A DNA stretch of 39,549 bases. Source: Polyangium jinanense (GTDB taxonomy: Bacteria > Myxococcota > Polyangia > Polyangiales > Polyangiaceae). Position numbers and translations under genes: made by a program. The notes under the pieces were generated by a model. It did no database searches. It had not been told where the DNA came from and saw only the letters and a program-made list of their open reading frames with translations. The stretch is from contig NZ_JAGTJJ010000075.1 of the NCBI RefSeq assembly GCF_028435365.1, forward strand, positions 1 through 39,549, given 5' to 3'. Below, piece after piece: positions 25,737-34,865 of the stretch. How positions within the stretch are numbered: the first letter of the stretch is position 1; every line of letters starts with the position of its first letter.

Positions 25737-25880
25737 TCCGTCCCCCTCGCATGAAGTGCCGGCGATGACAAGACCCAAAACGACCGCATGACGCGGAAAA
25801 CACTACGGAAAGCGCGCGGGGGCCCTCGCCTCGGGACCGGATCGTGCGTGGTCAGCGCTGCCACATCCGGGTGATCCACG

Positions 25881-26336
25881 CTACGGCTCGCGTGGCAGTT
25901 TCTGGACGTCATTGGGGTCCGGAGAGGACCTGAGCTCCAGGGTATCCCCGAGGACGCGCATGCGAATCTGGTCGAGGTGAATCGTACCGCAGGCAGTCGG
26001 ATCGATCGTGCAGATGTCAGCAATCCCCTCGCTTTCAGGTTCGCTCGCGCCGGCATCCGGCTCTTTCGGAGCAGGAACACCCGACACGCCGAGCTCCCCA
26101 TTGCCCAATGGATGCCATCGGGCTCGCACCCTCTGGGTACCCCCGCAGGTCCACCACTCCAGCACGAACGTGTGGTCCGGCTTCAGCACCACGCGCGTTC
26201 CGACGTACTCGCCGTGCAAGGAATAGGAGCCCACGATCTCGTGCAGGGGCAAGTCACGCTTCACGCAATGCAACTGCATGGCCCCGGCCAGAGCCGACAT
26301 GACGATCAGAAAACGGTTGGCCGTCCGCGCGTGCAT
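25881..26336 (-). CDS. Small putative lipoprotein, lipocalin-like beta domain possible
   Basis: This is a 151-residue exported protein. The hydrophobic N-terminus ends in AMQLHC (Cys24), an imperfect lipobox. IVGSYSLHGEYVGTRVVLKPDHTFVLEWW (34-62, a shortened view of which is GSYSLHGEY and HTFVLEW) has the strand pattern common in small lipocalin-like domains, and Cys pairs follow (64, 109, 115). No specific family can be claimed. It is 144 bases downstream of the neighbouring - strand lipoprotein start, with no obvious promoter. It is divergent from the sigma-54-driven serine hydrolase gene. Confidence 0.6.
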   Translation of the reverse strand: MHARTANRFLIVMSALAGAMQLHCVKRDLPLHEIVGSYSLHGEYVGTRVVLKPDHTFVLEWWTCGGTQRVRARWHPLGNGELGVSGVPAPKEPDAGASEPESEGIADICTIDPTACGTIHLDQIRMRVLGDTLELRSSPDPNDVQKLPREP

Positions 26337-26389
26337 GCGGCGAGGGTATCACGAAGAGGCGTCACGTGCGCATGACAGCGGGCTGTTAC

Positions 26390-26425
26390 GGCCGCGTGAC
26401 ACCGTCACGGCCGCGTGACACCGAC
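26390..26425 (+). promoter_or_regulatory. 19-bp tandem direct repeat, candidate enhancer for a sigma-54 promoter
   Basis: GGCCGCGTGACACCGTCAC is followed directly by GGCCGCGTGACACCGAC. Each unit carries GTGAC, and the first contains the palindrome GTGAC-ACC-GTCAC. Further GTCAC and ATGAC elements lie at 26361-26376. The pair is about 83-118 bases upstream of the predicted start of transcription, the usual place for an enhancer-binding protein site. Confidence 0.5.
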
Positions 26426-26480
26426 CCCTCCGTGTGAAGGAATTCGAGCCCTTGCGTCCGCGTCACGCCTCGGATTCGGA

Positions 26481-26496
26481 TTGGCACGGCGCCTGC
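26481..26496 (+). promoter_or_regulatory. Sigma-54 (-24/-12) promoter
   Basis: TTGGCAC-GGCGC-CTGC matches the sigma-54 consensus TGGCAC-N5-TTGC with exact spacing and one mismatch (C for T). Transcription would start near 26508, leaving a leader of about 47 bases before the ATG at 26555. Confidence 0.7.
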
Positions 26497-26554
26497 AATC
26501 TTCCCTGCGCAACGCTTCATCACGCGCACGAATTCGCTTCCGAGGACAAATATC

Positions 26555-28441
26555 ATGAGAAAGAACCGGTCCGCCCTCGTCGCTTCGGGGTTGGGTAGCC
26601 TCGCGCTGCTCGTCGCCTCGAGCAGCCATGCCGCGCCGCCTCAGGTGCATCCCAACGCCATCGATCTCACGCCTCTCCTCGAAGACCACACGGTCGTCTC
26701 GCCGGGCACCCCCGGGACGGCGAACACCCCGGGGATGATCGCCGCGGTGATCGCGGGCAAGCACATCATCGCGAAGGGCAACGCTGGCTGGGCGAGGCTC
26801 GGCGCGGTCAATCCGGTCGCGATGCCTCACGACGCGGTCTTCAACATCGGATCCATCAGCAAGAGCATCACGGCGCTCGCGCTGTCGAAGCTCATCGAGT
26901 CCGGGGTCGTCATCTCGACCAACCCCACCGTGTACCTGTCCTGGGACACCCCGCTGTCGGACGCGCTGGACCTCGCGCCGGAATATTTTTACCGCTTCTT
27001 CGCGGACAACACCGACCGCGCGTACGTCACGCTCGGAGAGGTGGCCGCCCACCTCTCCGGGTACAATTGTCAGAGCACGCAGCTCTACGCGCACGACTTC
27101 CCGAACAACTGGCAGACCAAGACGCGCCCGCAGATCGTGCGAGAGTTCCTCATGGGCACCGTCACCCCCAATATCGGTGCGAGCCAGTACCCGAACGGCA
27201 TGCTGGCCGATTGCGACGGGGACCCCGGCGAACCCGGCCAAGAGGACTACGAGAACCTGAACTTCTTGATCCTGCAGGCCGTCATCAACAGGTGGCTGCC
27301 CGCCGGCGTCCACGATTACACGGAGTACGTGAAGGAATATGTCGTCGAGCCGCACGGGATGGACGTCGGCTGGGCGTGGGGGAGGAGCGATATGCTGGCG
27401 GCTTCGGGGCTCGATTATTCGTCCGGCAACGCCTCCATCGACAATTACTGGAACGCCCACTTCTTCCCCGACCCCGTCTGGGCCTCCGGGCACCACTACC
27501 CCAGGTATTACAAATCGAATTGGGATGTGATTCCAGTCACCGCGGCCACGTACGGGGACGGTGATTCTCTGTACGACAACGCGAACGACAGCATCTCGAC
27601 GGGAGCGGGTGGGCTCGCCTTCACGGTCTACGATTTCGCGCGGTATGCGACGCTCCTCCTTCGCGACCGATCTCCGGCCGTCCAGAGGGTGCTCCGGCGG
27701 GACTACGAAGATTACAACTACGGGTGGGGGTCGGTGTACATCTCGACCAGCCCACAGATCGTCGCCAAGCGCTACACCCACAACGGCGCGATTGGCCAGG
27801 GTTCCGTCATCTTCTCCTTCGCGCGGATCTGGTTCTCTCCGGAGCTCGATCTCGCCTACATCTCGTTCGCGAACGGAGGCGCACACCCCGGCACGGCCGT
27901 CGAGGACATCCAGGACGTCATGAAGAATGCGGTCGTCCCCGTGGACACGGGCGGGTGCGCGGATACCAACGACGTCAAGCACGTGCAGCGGTTCTACAAC
28001 CAGAAGATGTTCGGCTGCGCGGGCTCGGTCACCTATTCCGAGGCGAGCACCCTGTGCAAGGCCGGCTATCACGTGTGCACGGCCGCCGAGTACGCGTCCT
28101 ACAACCAGTATGGCACGGCCAGCGTGGAGAATGCCGAGGCTCCCATGGACCACTACTGGACCTCGACCAACCTGAAATACTCGGGCAGCGCGAGCGGCAA
28201 CTGCTCCGCGTCGACCACGGCGACGTATGCCTGTCCGACGAACGAGCCGATGCGCGTCTGCTCGCCGACCGCCACGTATGACCTGACCGAGTCCGCCTAC
28301 AGGGACACGCAGGGGAACTACTGCAACTGGATCAACTGCGGCTATGGCGGGAGCACCACGAACCGCTATTTCGGCGGCTGCAACGGCAACACCACGGCGG
28401 GCACCCTGTGCTGCGAGAACCAGATCAGCGCGCCGCAGTGA
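26555..28441 (+). CDS. Secreted serine hydrolase (beta-lactamase/PBP-like) with Cys-rich C-terminal domain
   Basis: This is a 628-residue exported enzyme. Sec signal about 1-26 (SSSHA|A). Residues 45-460 have the serine beta-lactamase-like fold shared by class C enzymes, DD-peptidases and esterases: NIGSISKSIT with Ser100-x-x-Lys103, DYENLNFL with Tyr232-x-Asn234, and HNG at 409-411 in place of KTG. Residues 468-628 form a separate domain with about 14 Cys (KMFGCAGSVTYSEAS, CKAGYHVCTAAEY, ending GTLCCEN), which may fold like a lectin or binding module. Substrate cannot be told from motifs: peptidoglycan of prey, a D-peptide or an ester. Transcription is probably from the sigma-54 promoter upstream, so expression should be signal-dependent. 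Convergent with the RCC1 gene (28 bases). Confidence 0.82.
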   Translation: MRKNRSALVASGLGSLALLVASSSHAAPPQVHPNAIDLTPLLEDHTVVSPGTPGTANTPGMIAAVIAGKHIIAKGNAGWARLGAVNPVAMPHDAVFNIGSISKSITALALSKLIESGVVISTNPTVYLSWDTPLSDALDLAPEYFYRFFADNTDRAYVTLGEVAAHLSGYNCQSTQLYAHDFPNNWQTKTRPQIVREFLMGTVTPNIGASQYPNGMLADCDGDPGEPGQEDYENLNFLILQAVINRWLPAGVHDYTEYVKEYVVEPHGMDVGWAWGRSDMLAASGLDYSSGNASIDNYWNAHFFPDPVWASGHHYPRYYKSNWDVIPVTAATYGDGDSLYDNANDSISTGAGGLAFTVYDFARYATLLLRDRSPAVQRVLRRDYEDYNYGWGSVYISTSPQIVAKRYTHNGAIGQGSVIFSFARIWFSPELDLAYISFANGGAHPGTAVEDIQDVMKNAVVPVDTGGCADTNDVKHVQRFYNQKMFGCAGSVTYSEASTLCKAGYHVCTAAEYASYNQYGTASVENAEAPMDHYWTSTNLKYSGSASGNCSASTTATYACPTNEPMRVCSPTATYDLTESAYRDTQGNYCNWINCGYGGSTTNRYFGGCNGNTTAGTLCCENQISAPQ

Positions 28442-28469
28442 GCCCCTGCCCGGCGGCGTGACACCAGGA

Positions 28470-30644
28470 TCAGCGGATCTCGAACGGCTCCGCGGTGCAC
28501 ACCATGGTGCCGTCGCCCAACTGCCCATACTCGTTGCTGCCGGCGCAAACGACGCCACCTGCCCGTGTGCGCCCGCAAAGCATCTTGTCCCCCCGCACGA
28601 GCTCCGTGATGTTGCTCATCCCGGCAACATCCTCCAGCTGATTGCGGCCGCCCAACTGGGGTTCTTCGCAGGCCACGCTGCCATTTCGGCGGAGCACACA
28701 CACATGGCTGATCTTGTCCACGACCGCCACGACATCCGACCCGAAGCTCGTGACCTTGGTGGGAACGAAGGGGCGTTTGTCGTCGGCGTTTCTCGTCGCG
28801 CCCCAGGCAAAGACGGTCCCCTCCGGGGTCACGTCGTACATGGCGAACGGTCCAGCCGCGAGGGTGCCGCGCGTTCCGAGGTTCGGAACCGTGAGCGGCG
28901 TGTACGAGACCGTTCCCATGGCCGGCGAGCTTATCACCCCGCCGTAGTTCCAGCCCCAGCAACGCACGCGTCCGGCGCGGTCACGCATGCACGCGTGATT
29001 CCCTCCCACGACGAGTTGCGTTGCGTCACGCGCGGCTGTCCGCCGTGGCTCGCCTCCGTATTCCGGTGAAATGGGATAAAGATGCGACGAGCGCCAACAA
29101 GAAATCGCACCATCTTCGTGCTGGAAGCAGTAGGAGATGGAGCCGCCCACGATATCCACGACGTTGGTGAGCGAGGGAATCGGGCGGGGCTCCCGCACGG
29201 CGTTCAAGTTGCTCGTGCCGTCGAGCAATCCCCAGCAGGAGACCGTCTTGTCGGGTAGCAAAGCGCAGCACCGACGCCCCGCGCACGCGACATCCTGCGC
29301 GTTCGAGAGGCCACGCACCGGTACCGGCAGCGCGCGATCCGCCTGCGTCCCGTCGCCGAGCTGGCCGCTCGCGTTATCACCCCAGCAGAGCACGGCCCCA
29401 TCGTCGCGGAGGGCACATAAAGAATGGTTGTCGGCCGTGAGTTGCCGGACGTTCGTGAGCCCTTTCACCGGCTGGGCGCTCTTGCCACGCCACGGCGAGT
29501 AGGCCGAGGTCAGATCGTACGTGCGCCGCTCCGGCTGACCGCCCCAGCAAACGAGCTTTCCGTCGCGGGTCACGGCGCACGCTCGGTCGAGCTCCACCGA
29601 GAGCGAGACCACGTCACGCAGCCCCGGAACCTCGATCGGTTGATCGGAGGCTCGCTCGGTTTGTTTCGTCGAGGAGGGTTGACCAAGCTGGTTGCAGTAG
29701 TTCAGGCCCCAGCAGCGTACACGCCCGTCCTCCCCGAGAGAGCATCCGTTCTGCCGCGCCAGCTCGATCTGCTTGGACCCTCGAAAAGAGCCCTCCTGCT
29801 TCTCGGCCTCCATCATCCACGAGGTCGCCCCGACCGGAGCACAACGCCAGTCGCCGCCCTGCCGGAGCTTCGCGCAGGCCCGCGTGCCTTCTTGATTCAT
29901 GCGAATGTCATCCACGGCGCCCCAAGCTGCCGGCAAGGGCCAAGGCTCGGAGCGGTCGCGTCCCCAGGTGGCGCAGTCGGCCGTACCGGCTTCGGTGAGA
30001 AGGCAGCGCGTCAGGTCTCCGACGCGGATCTTGGGCACGGCGCCAAGCTTCTCGCGGTCCCGGTGAAGTCGTATCGTGCTATGACTTTCCTGCCCCCAGC
30101 ACTCGACGGGCCCCTGCTCGGTGCGCACGCACGCGCGTGATGTTTCGATCTCGAGCGAGGTGACGCCGGTGAGCCCGTACAGCGCGACCGGCGTGCGCTG
30201 ACAGAGGCGCGCCGGCTCCGGGGATTTGCCGCAGGTCTCCCGGACCCCTTGCACCGTCGAGAGGGACACGGACCAGTCGCCCCAGCACCATACGGTGCCG
30301 TCACGCTTGACCGCGCAGGTGCTGTCGCCGAAGGCGTGGAGCTCGCGCACGTCCCGCACGCCCTCGACGTCGCGGAGGGTGCTGGAGGGGGCGTCATCGC
30401 CGGTGCCGAGCTGGCCACGCGTGTTTTTGCCCCAGCAGCGGACACGGCCGTCGGTCATCCGCACGCACCCGTGCTCCTTGCCGAGCGTGACGTCGGCGAT
30501 GATCGAGGGCGGCGTGGGAGCGGATGAATGCTCCGTGCCTGGCGGCAGGTTCGATGTCGCGGGGGTCGGCGCTGGAGAGCACGCCCAGACGGTCGGGAGG
30601 AGGAACGCGAGGACCCAAAAGCGCCCTGAATGCGTGGGGATCAT
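28470..30644 (-). CDS. RCC1-repeat (beta-propeller) lipoprotein
   Basis: This is a 724-residue exported protein with lipobox TVWAC near residue 22. The rest is a chain of about a dozen RCC1-type blades of 45-60 residues, each with VRCWG or VLCWGDN, a GQLGDGT turn and a Cys pair (for example CVRMTDGRVRCWGKNTRGQLG and CALRDDGAVLCWGDNASGQLG). This suggests one or two disulfide-stabilised seven-bladed propellers. Such proteins are frequent in myxobacteria and presumed to bind proteins or glycans at the surface. The ATG at 30644 is given; a GTG at 30668 would add eight residues. No clear ribosome site supports either. Confidence 0.8.
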   Translation of the reverse strand: MIPTHSGRFWVLAFLLPTVWACSPAPTPATSNLPPGTEHSSAPTPPSIIADVTLGKEHGCVRMTDGRVRCWGKNTRGQLGTGDDAPSSTLRDVEGVRDVRELHAFGDSTCAVKRDGTVWCWGDWSVSLSTVQGVRETCGKSPEPARLCQRTPVALYGLTGVTSLEIETSRACVRTEQGPVECWGQESHSTIRLHRDREKLGAVPKIRVGDLTRCLLTEAGTADCATWGRDRSEPWPLPAAWGAVDDIRMNQEGTRACAKLRQGGDWRCAPVGATSWMMEAEKQEGSFRGSKQIELARQNGCSLGEDGRVRCWGLNYCNQLGQPSSTKQTERASDQPIEVPGLRDVVSLSVELDRACAVTRDGKLVCWGGQPERRTYDLTSAYSPWRGKSAQPVKGLTNVRQLTADNHSLCALRDDGAVLCWGDNASGQLGDGTQADRALPVPVRGLSNAQDVACAGRRCCALLPDKTVSCWGLLDGTSNLNAVREPRPIPSLTNVVDIVGGSISYCFQHEDGAISCWRSSHLYPISPEYGGEPRRTAARDATQLVVGGNHACMRDRAGRVRCWGWNYGGVISSPAMGTVSYTPLTVPNLGTRGTLAAGPFAMYDVTPEGTVFAWGATRNADDKRPFVPTKVTSFGSDVVAVVDKISHVCVLRRNGSVACEEPQLGGRNQLEDVAGMSNITELVRGDKMLCGRTRAGGVVCAGSNEYGQLGDGTMVCTAEPFEIR

Positions 30645-30730
30645 CTTGAAGGGGCGGATGCCTAGCACGCTTGCCGAGCGCCGTACATCCGGCCGCCGTG
30701 GACGCGGGAGCGGTCCTACATGGCTCGCGG

Positions 30731-33700
30731 TCAGCGTCGCATACGGCGACGGCCTCGCGCGAGGGCGAGGAGGATTCCGGCCATGGGAAGGGCCACGGAT
30801 TCCATGCCCGTGGAGGTGGAATCACCTGCCGCCGAGCACGTGCAGCCGCCCTCTTCGGTGGGGCCCGGCGTCGAAGGCGAACCACCGCCGCCGCCCGCGC
30901 CGCCGCTGCCACCCGCGCCGCCGCTGCCGCCCGCGCCGCCGCTACCGCCCGCGCCGCCGCTACCGCCTGCGCCGCCGCTGCCGCCTGCGCCGCCGCTGCC
31001 GCCTGCGCCGCCGCTTCCGCCTGCGCCGCCGCTGCCGCCTGCGCCGCCGCTGCCGCCTGCGCCGCCGCTTCCGCCTGCGCCGCCGCTGCCGCAGTTCGGT
31101 TGGGTGGCGCCGGACTTACAAGCGCCGAGCTCGCACGAATCGCCCTCCGTGCACGCATCGCCGTCATCACACGCCGTCCCGTCCGGCACAGCGGCATCGG
31201 GAGGACAATTCACCGCCGCACCGTCGCAACTCTCGGCGGCGTCGCAAGCCCCCGCAGAGGCCCTGCACTCGGTGCCTGCCGCGACCTTGGTGTCGACCGG
31301 ACAAGCATCCGCCGTCCCATTGCAGCTCTCGGCCACGTCGCACGCACCCGCCGCCGCCCTGCACTCGGTGCCTGCCGCGACCTTGGTGTCGACCGGACAA
31401 GCATTCGCCGTCCCATTGCAGCTCTCGGCCACGTCGCACGCACCCGCCGCCGCCCTGCATTCGGTGCCTGCCGCGACCTTGGTGTCCGCCGGACAAGCAT
31501 TCGACGTCCCGTTGCAGCTCTCGGCCACGTCGCAAGCCCCTGCCGACGCCCTGCATTCGGTGCCGGCCGCGGCCTTGGTGTCGACCGGACAAGCATTCGC
31601 CGTCCCGTTGCAGCTCTCCGCCACGTCGCAAGCCCCCGCCGACGCCCTGCATTCGGTGCCTGCCGCGACCTTGGTGTCCGCCGGACAAGCATTCGACGTC
31701 CCGTTGCAGGTCTCCGCGACGTCGCACGCACCCGCCGACGCCCTGCATTCGGTCCCTTGCGCGACCTTCCCATCCGCGGGGCACGCCGTCGCGACGCCGT
31801 TGCAGCTCTCCGCCACGTCGCACGCACCCGCCGACGCGCGGCATTCGGTGCCCATCACGAGCGGGCTGCACGTCCCGTCCATGGCTGCGCCCGCCGCCAC
31901 GCTGCAGGCCTGGCAGTCGCTTCCGACACCGCCGCCGCACGCGCTGTCGCAGCACACCCCGTCGACGCAGAAGCCGCTCGCGCACGTGGCGCCCGAGGCG
32001 CAGGTCGAGCCGTTGCCCACCGTCAAGACGAACACGTAGGCAGAGCCCTTGTTGTCGTCGAAGTGAGCCCCCACGAGCGCCGTGGTCCCCGACAGCGCGA
32101 CCGAAGTACCAAATTCGTCGTCCGCCACCCCGTCGCTCGCCACGAGCTTCGTCTGCTCGGTCCAGGCGCCGCCGCTGCGCAGGAACACGTAGGCCGTGCC
32201 CTTGTCGTTGTCGTCTCGATACGCCCCCAGGAGCGCCGTGTCCCCGAGCAGCGTGACCGAATGGCCGAAGCTGTCCGACGCCACCCCGTCGCTCGCCAGG
32301 AGCTTTGCCTCTTGGGTCCAGGCGCTGCCGCTGCGCACGAATACATAAGCAGAGCCGGCGTCGGTCCCCTTGTCGTCGTCCCGATACGCCCCCACGAGCG
32401 CCGTGTCCGCCGATAGCGCGACCGAATAACCGAACAGGTCGGTCGCCGCGCCATCACTCGCCAAAAGCTTCGCCTCCTGGGTCCAGGCGCCGCCGCTGCG
32501 CACGAAGACATAAGCAGAGCCGGCGTCGGTCCCCTTGTCGTCGTCCCAGTAGGACCCCACGAGCGCCGTGTCCGCCGACAGCGCGACCGAGGTGCCGAAT
32601 TGGTCACCCGTCGCCCCGTCGCTCGCCACGAGCTTCGCCTGCTGGGTCCACGTGCTGCCGCTGCGCACGAAGACGTAGGCGGAGCCGGCGTTGGCCCCCT
32701 TGTCGTCGTCCCACAGGGCCCCCACGAGCGCCGTGTCCCCCGACAGCGCGACCGAATAGGCGAACCAGTCCTCCGGCGCGCCATCACTCGCCAGGAGCTT
32801 CGCCTGCTGGGTCCAGGTGGTCCCGCTGCGCACGAAGACGTAGGCGGAACCAGAGTCGGTCCCCTTGTCGTCGTCGAGGCCGGCGCCCACGAGCGCCGTG
32901 TCCCCCGACAGCGCGACCGAGGTGCCGAATTGGTCGCCCGCCGCCCCGTCGACCGGCACGAGCTTCGCTTGCTGGGTCCACGTGCTGCCGCTGCGCACGA
33001 ACAGGTAGGCGGAACCGGAGCCTTGCCCCTTGTCATCGTCGAGCGGGGCGCCCACGAGCGCCGTGTCCCCCGACAGCGCGACCCGAATGCCGAAGCGGTC
33101 GGACGACGCCCCATCACTCGCCAGGAGCTTCGCCTGCTGGACCCCGATCAGCGGATCGATCTCCACCGGATACGCCGCCCCCTCGTCGTCGACGTGCAGC
33201 GTGATTCGCCCCGCCTCCACCGACATCCACGTCGGCAGCGTTTTGCCCTCCGCGTCCTTCGCGAAGAGATCCGTATACGAGAGCGCCACCTGGCCCTCGA
33301 CATCCACGAGCCGGATCACCTCCCCGCGCCCGTCGCCGTCCGCGTCCTCGAGCTCTGCGCGGAGCTCGCCGCCGAGCTCCAGCTCCACCACCTTCGTCCC
33401 CGCACAATCGGGCGCGCGCTCGAGGACGAACCCTTGTTCGAGCCCGAGCGGGCCATTGAGGTACCACCCGGAGATCTCGGGATGCTCGTACGCAATCCGA
33501 TTGCCCACAGCCTTCGGCGAGACCGCGGAGACCGGCAGCGTCGCCCCCTCGCAGCCGATCGCCGCCGTGCGCATTTCGAGCGACCAAGGCTCCTGCAAGG
33601 GCGCGAGCACCACGCCCGCGCTGGAGAGCGTCGTCACGAAGCCCGAGGCCTCGTTCTCTGCCTCGACGAGCTCCGGCCCGACCCACCTCGCGCCATAGGC

Positions 33701-33907
33701 CTCCGGGGCGCCCGATTGCACGGCATGAATGTAGGCTGCGCGGAGATCCTTCGGCATCTCGGTCGACGATGCAGGCGCCGACGAGGCCGAAGGTTCGGAT
33801 GGGGGATCAAGAAGGGAATCGGAGGCACACGAAGCGGCCACCGACAGGAGGGCTCCGGTGGCCACGTGCCGGAGCCAAGGGCCCGGTAACACATAGGATT
33901 GCGACAT
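30731..33907 (-). CDS. Surface lipoprotein: FG-GAP propeller, disintegrin-like repeats, MYXO-CTERM-like tail
   Basis: This is a 1058-residue protein starting at ATG 33907 (signal [18 protein letters not shown], Cys near 27 in SVAASC). Parts in order: beta-rich N-terminal domain (about 55-255, ending [10 protein letters not shown], similar to that of 21661-25194); seven FG-GAP units of 55 residues (about 258-640; each [16 protein letters not shown] with DDDKG loops likely binding Ca2+), enough for one seven-bladed propeller; a CxxG-type Cys cluster ([13 protein letters not shown]); seven or eight 32-residue Cys repeats resembling ADAM disintegrin sequence ([19 protein letters not shown]); a GGAGGS linker of about 70 residues; and a Cys-helix-Arg tail. 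An adhesin is the best guess. The long frame reaches a TTG at 33943, but the signal supports 33907. Confidence 0.83.
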   Translation of the reverse strand: MSQSYVLPGPWLRHVATGALLSVAASCASDSLLDPPSEPSASSAPASSTEMPKDLRAAYIHAVQSGAPEAYGARWVGPELVEAENEASGFVTTLSSAGVVLAPLQEPWSLEMRTAAIGCEGATLPVSAVSPKAVGNRIAYEHPEISGWYLNGPLGLEQGFVLERAPDCAGTKVVELELGGELRAELEDADGDGRGEVIRLVDVEGQVALSYTDLFAKDAEGKTLPTWMSVEAGRITLHVDDEGAAYPVEIDPLIGVQQAKLLASDGASSDRFGIRVALSGDTALVGAPLDDDKGQGSGSAYLFVRSGSTWTQQAKLVPVDGAAGDQFGTSVALSGDTALVGAGLDDDKGTDSGSAYVFVRSGTTWTQQAKLLASDGAPEDWFAYSVALSGDTALVGALWDDDKGANAGSAYVFVRSGSTWTQQAKLVASDGATGDQFGTSVALSADTALVGSYWDDDKGTDAGSAYVFVRSGGAWTQEAKLLASDGAATDLFGYSVALSADTALVGAYRDDDKGTDAGSAYVFVRSGSAWTQEAKLLASDGVASDSFGHSVTLLGDTALLGAYRDDNDKGTAYVFLRSGGAWTEQTKLVASDGVADDEFGTSVALSGTTALVGAHFDDNKGSAYVFVLTVGNGSTCASGATCASGFCVDGVCCDSACGGGVGSDCQACSVAAGAAMDGTCSPLVMGTECRASAGACDVAESCNGVATACPADGKVAQGTECRASAGACDVAETCNGTSNACPADTKVAAGTECRASAGACDVAESCNGTANACPVDTKAAAGTECRASAGACDVAESCNGTSNACPADTKVAAGTECRAAAGACDVAESCNGTANACPVDTKVAAGTECRAAAGACDVAESCNGTADACPVDTKVAAGTECRASAGACDAAESCDGAAVNCPPDAAVPDGTACDDGDACTEGDSCELGACKSGATQPNCGSGGAGGSGGAGGSGGAGGSGGAGGSGGAGGSGGAGGSGGAGGSGGAGGSGGAGGSGGAGGSGGAGGGGGSPSTPGPTEEGGCTCSAAGDSTSTGMESVALPMAGILLALARGRRRMRR
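30885..31095 (-). repeat. Low-complexity coding repeat (GGAGGS linker)
   Basis: Eleven or more near-identical 18-base units encode Gly-Gly-Ala-Gly-Gly-Ser on the - strand. They form the linker before the C-terminal anchor of the FG-GAP protein. Length variation by slippage is likely. Confidence 0.85.
31263..31934 (-). repeat. 96-bp tandem coding repeat (disintegrin-like Cys units)
   Basis: The same phrase recurs at 31263, 31359, 31455, 31551, 31647, 31743 and 31839, exactly 96 bases apart, encoding 32-residue units with six Cys each. DNA identity between inner units is very high, pointing to recent duplication or ongoing gene conversion. Confidence 0.88.
32030..33125 (-). repeat. 165-bp tandem coding repeat (seven FG-GAP blades)
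   Basis: A shared landmark recurs at 33054, 32889, 32724, 32559, 32394 and 32229 (exactly 165 bases apart) and at 32073 (156). Each unit encodes one 55-residue FG-GAP blade; the last is three residues shorter. DNA identity is high between blades. Confidence 0.88.
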
Positions 33908-34084
33908 TCGCGCACCCATACGGCCACTCGAAGAGCACGTCAAGCGGTGTCGGCGATGCGCGCGTCACCGCCTCCTCAAAACATCAGCGTGCCGTTCGCG
34001 AATCGCACCCGGCATTTTCTTTCGTTCGCGGCACGCGTACTTGCCTTCCGCCTGTCGCGCCGTGAGCTGTGGTAGGCTTCGGGT

Positions 34085-34561
34085 ATGAAGGACCGCTCGA
34101 GTGATGATCCCGGCGCGCCGATCCTCGTATCGGCCTGTCTTGCGGGCCGCGCGTGTGCGTATGACGGCAATCACCGCGCGCGCGAGCGCGTCCTCGCGCT
34201 TGTGCGCGAGGGGCGGGCCGTGCTCGTTTGTCCGGAGGCTGAAGGGGGCCTTGGAATTCCCCGGCCTCCCGCCGAGACTGTGGGAGGAGATGGGAATGAT
34301 GTTTTGAGCGGGAGGGCACGCGTCCTCACGGACGCGGGGGACGATGTCACCCCTCAGTACCTGGCGGGGGCTCGTATTGCGGTGGAGCGCGCGCGCGCTG
34401 CTGGGTGCCGCCTCGCCATTCTGAAGGCGCGATCTCCGTCGTGTGGGTGCGGCGCCGTCTTTGATGGAACGTTCTCGCGTACCCTTCGCGAAGGGAACGG
34501 GGTCACCGCGGCCGCATTGCTGCGTGAGGGGATCGAGGTCGTCACCGACGAAGAGCTTTGA
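34085..34561 (+). CDS. DUF523 family protein
   Basis: This is a 158-residue cytoplasmic protein with the full set of DUF523 motifs: VSACLAGRACAYDG (near 15-28), VCPEAEGGLGIPRPPAE (near 48-64), and LKARSPSCGCG (near 113-123). The conserved Cys residues suggest a metal or cluster site, but no function is established to my knowledge. Length is that of the DUF523-only form. It is divergent from the FG-GAP protein gene, 177 bases away, and is followed by the minisatellite. Confidence 0.88.
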   Translation: MKDRSSDDPGAPILVSACLAGRACAYDGNHRARERVLALVREGRAVLVCPEAEGGLGIPRPPAETVGGDGNDVLSGRARVLTDAGDDVTPQYLAGARIAVERARAAGCRLAILKARSPSCGCGAVFDGTFSRTLREGNGVTAAALLREGIEVVTDEEL

Positions 34562-34592
34562 GCGCCGGCGGACGCGAGGGGGCCGCTACCGG

Positions 34593-34852
34593 GACAATTG
34601 TGGACGAGGTCAGAGGACCATGTGGACCAGGTCATGGGACCATGTGGACCAGGTCATGGGACCATGTGGACCAGGTCGAGGACCATGTGGACCAGGTCAT
34701 GGGACCATGTGGACCAGGCCGAGGACCATGTGGACCAGGTCATGGGACCATGTGGACCAGGCCGAGGACCATGTGGACAAGGTCATGGGACCATGTGGAC
34801 CAGGTCATGGGACCATGTGGACCAGGCCGAGGACCATGTGGACAAGGTCGAG
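34593..34852 (+). repeat. 21/22-bp minisatellite, 11 units plus one degenerate
   Basis: The unit is GACCATGTGGACCAGGTC followed by ATGG (22 bp, units 1, 2, 4, 6, 8, 9) or GAG (21 bp, units 3, 5, 7, 10, 11). Units 5, 7 and 10 carry CC for TC near the end and units 8 and 11 carry ACAAGG for ACCAGG. A degenerate unit (34593-34615) precedes the perfect block at 34616-34852. CATGG-GA-CCATG palindromes form at the junctions after 22-bp units. The mix of unit lengths breaks any reading frame. There are no spacers. Confidence 0.95.
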
Positions 34853-34865
34853 GACCTTTGCTTCC

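Noticed and set aside
33908..33943. Sigma-70-type promoter (TTGACG, 17 bases, TATGGG on the - strand) before the FG-GAP protein gene
   Set aside because: It would leave a leaderless transcript at the chosen ATG; too uncertain to list.
34593..34852. Possible CRISPR array
   Set aside because: Units are contiguous 21/22-mers with no unique spacers and no cas genes nearby.
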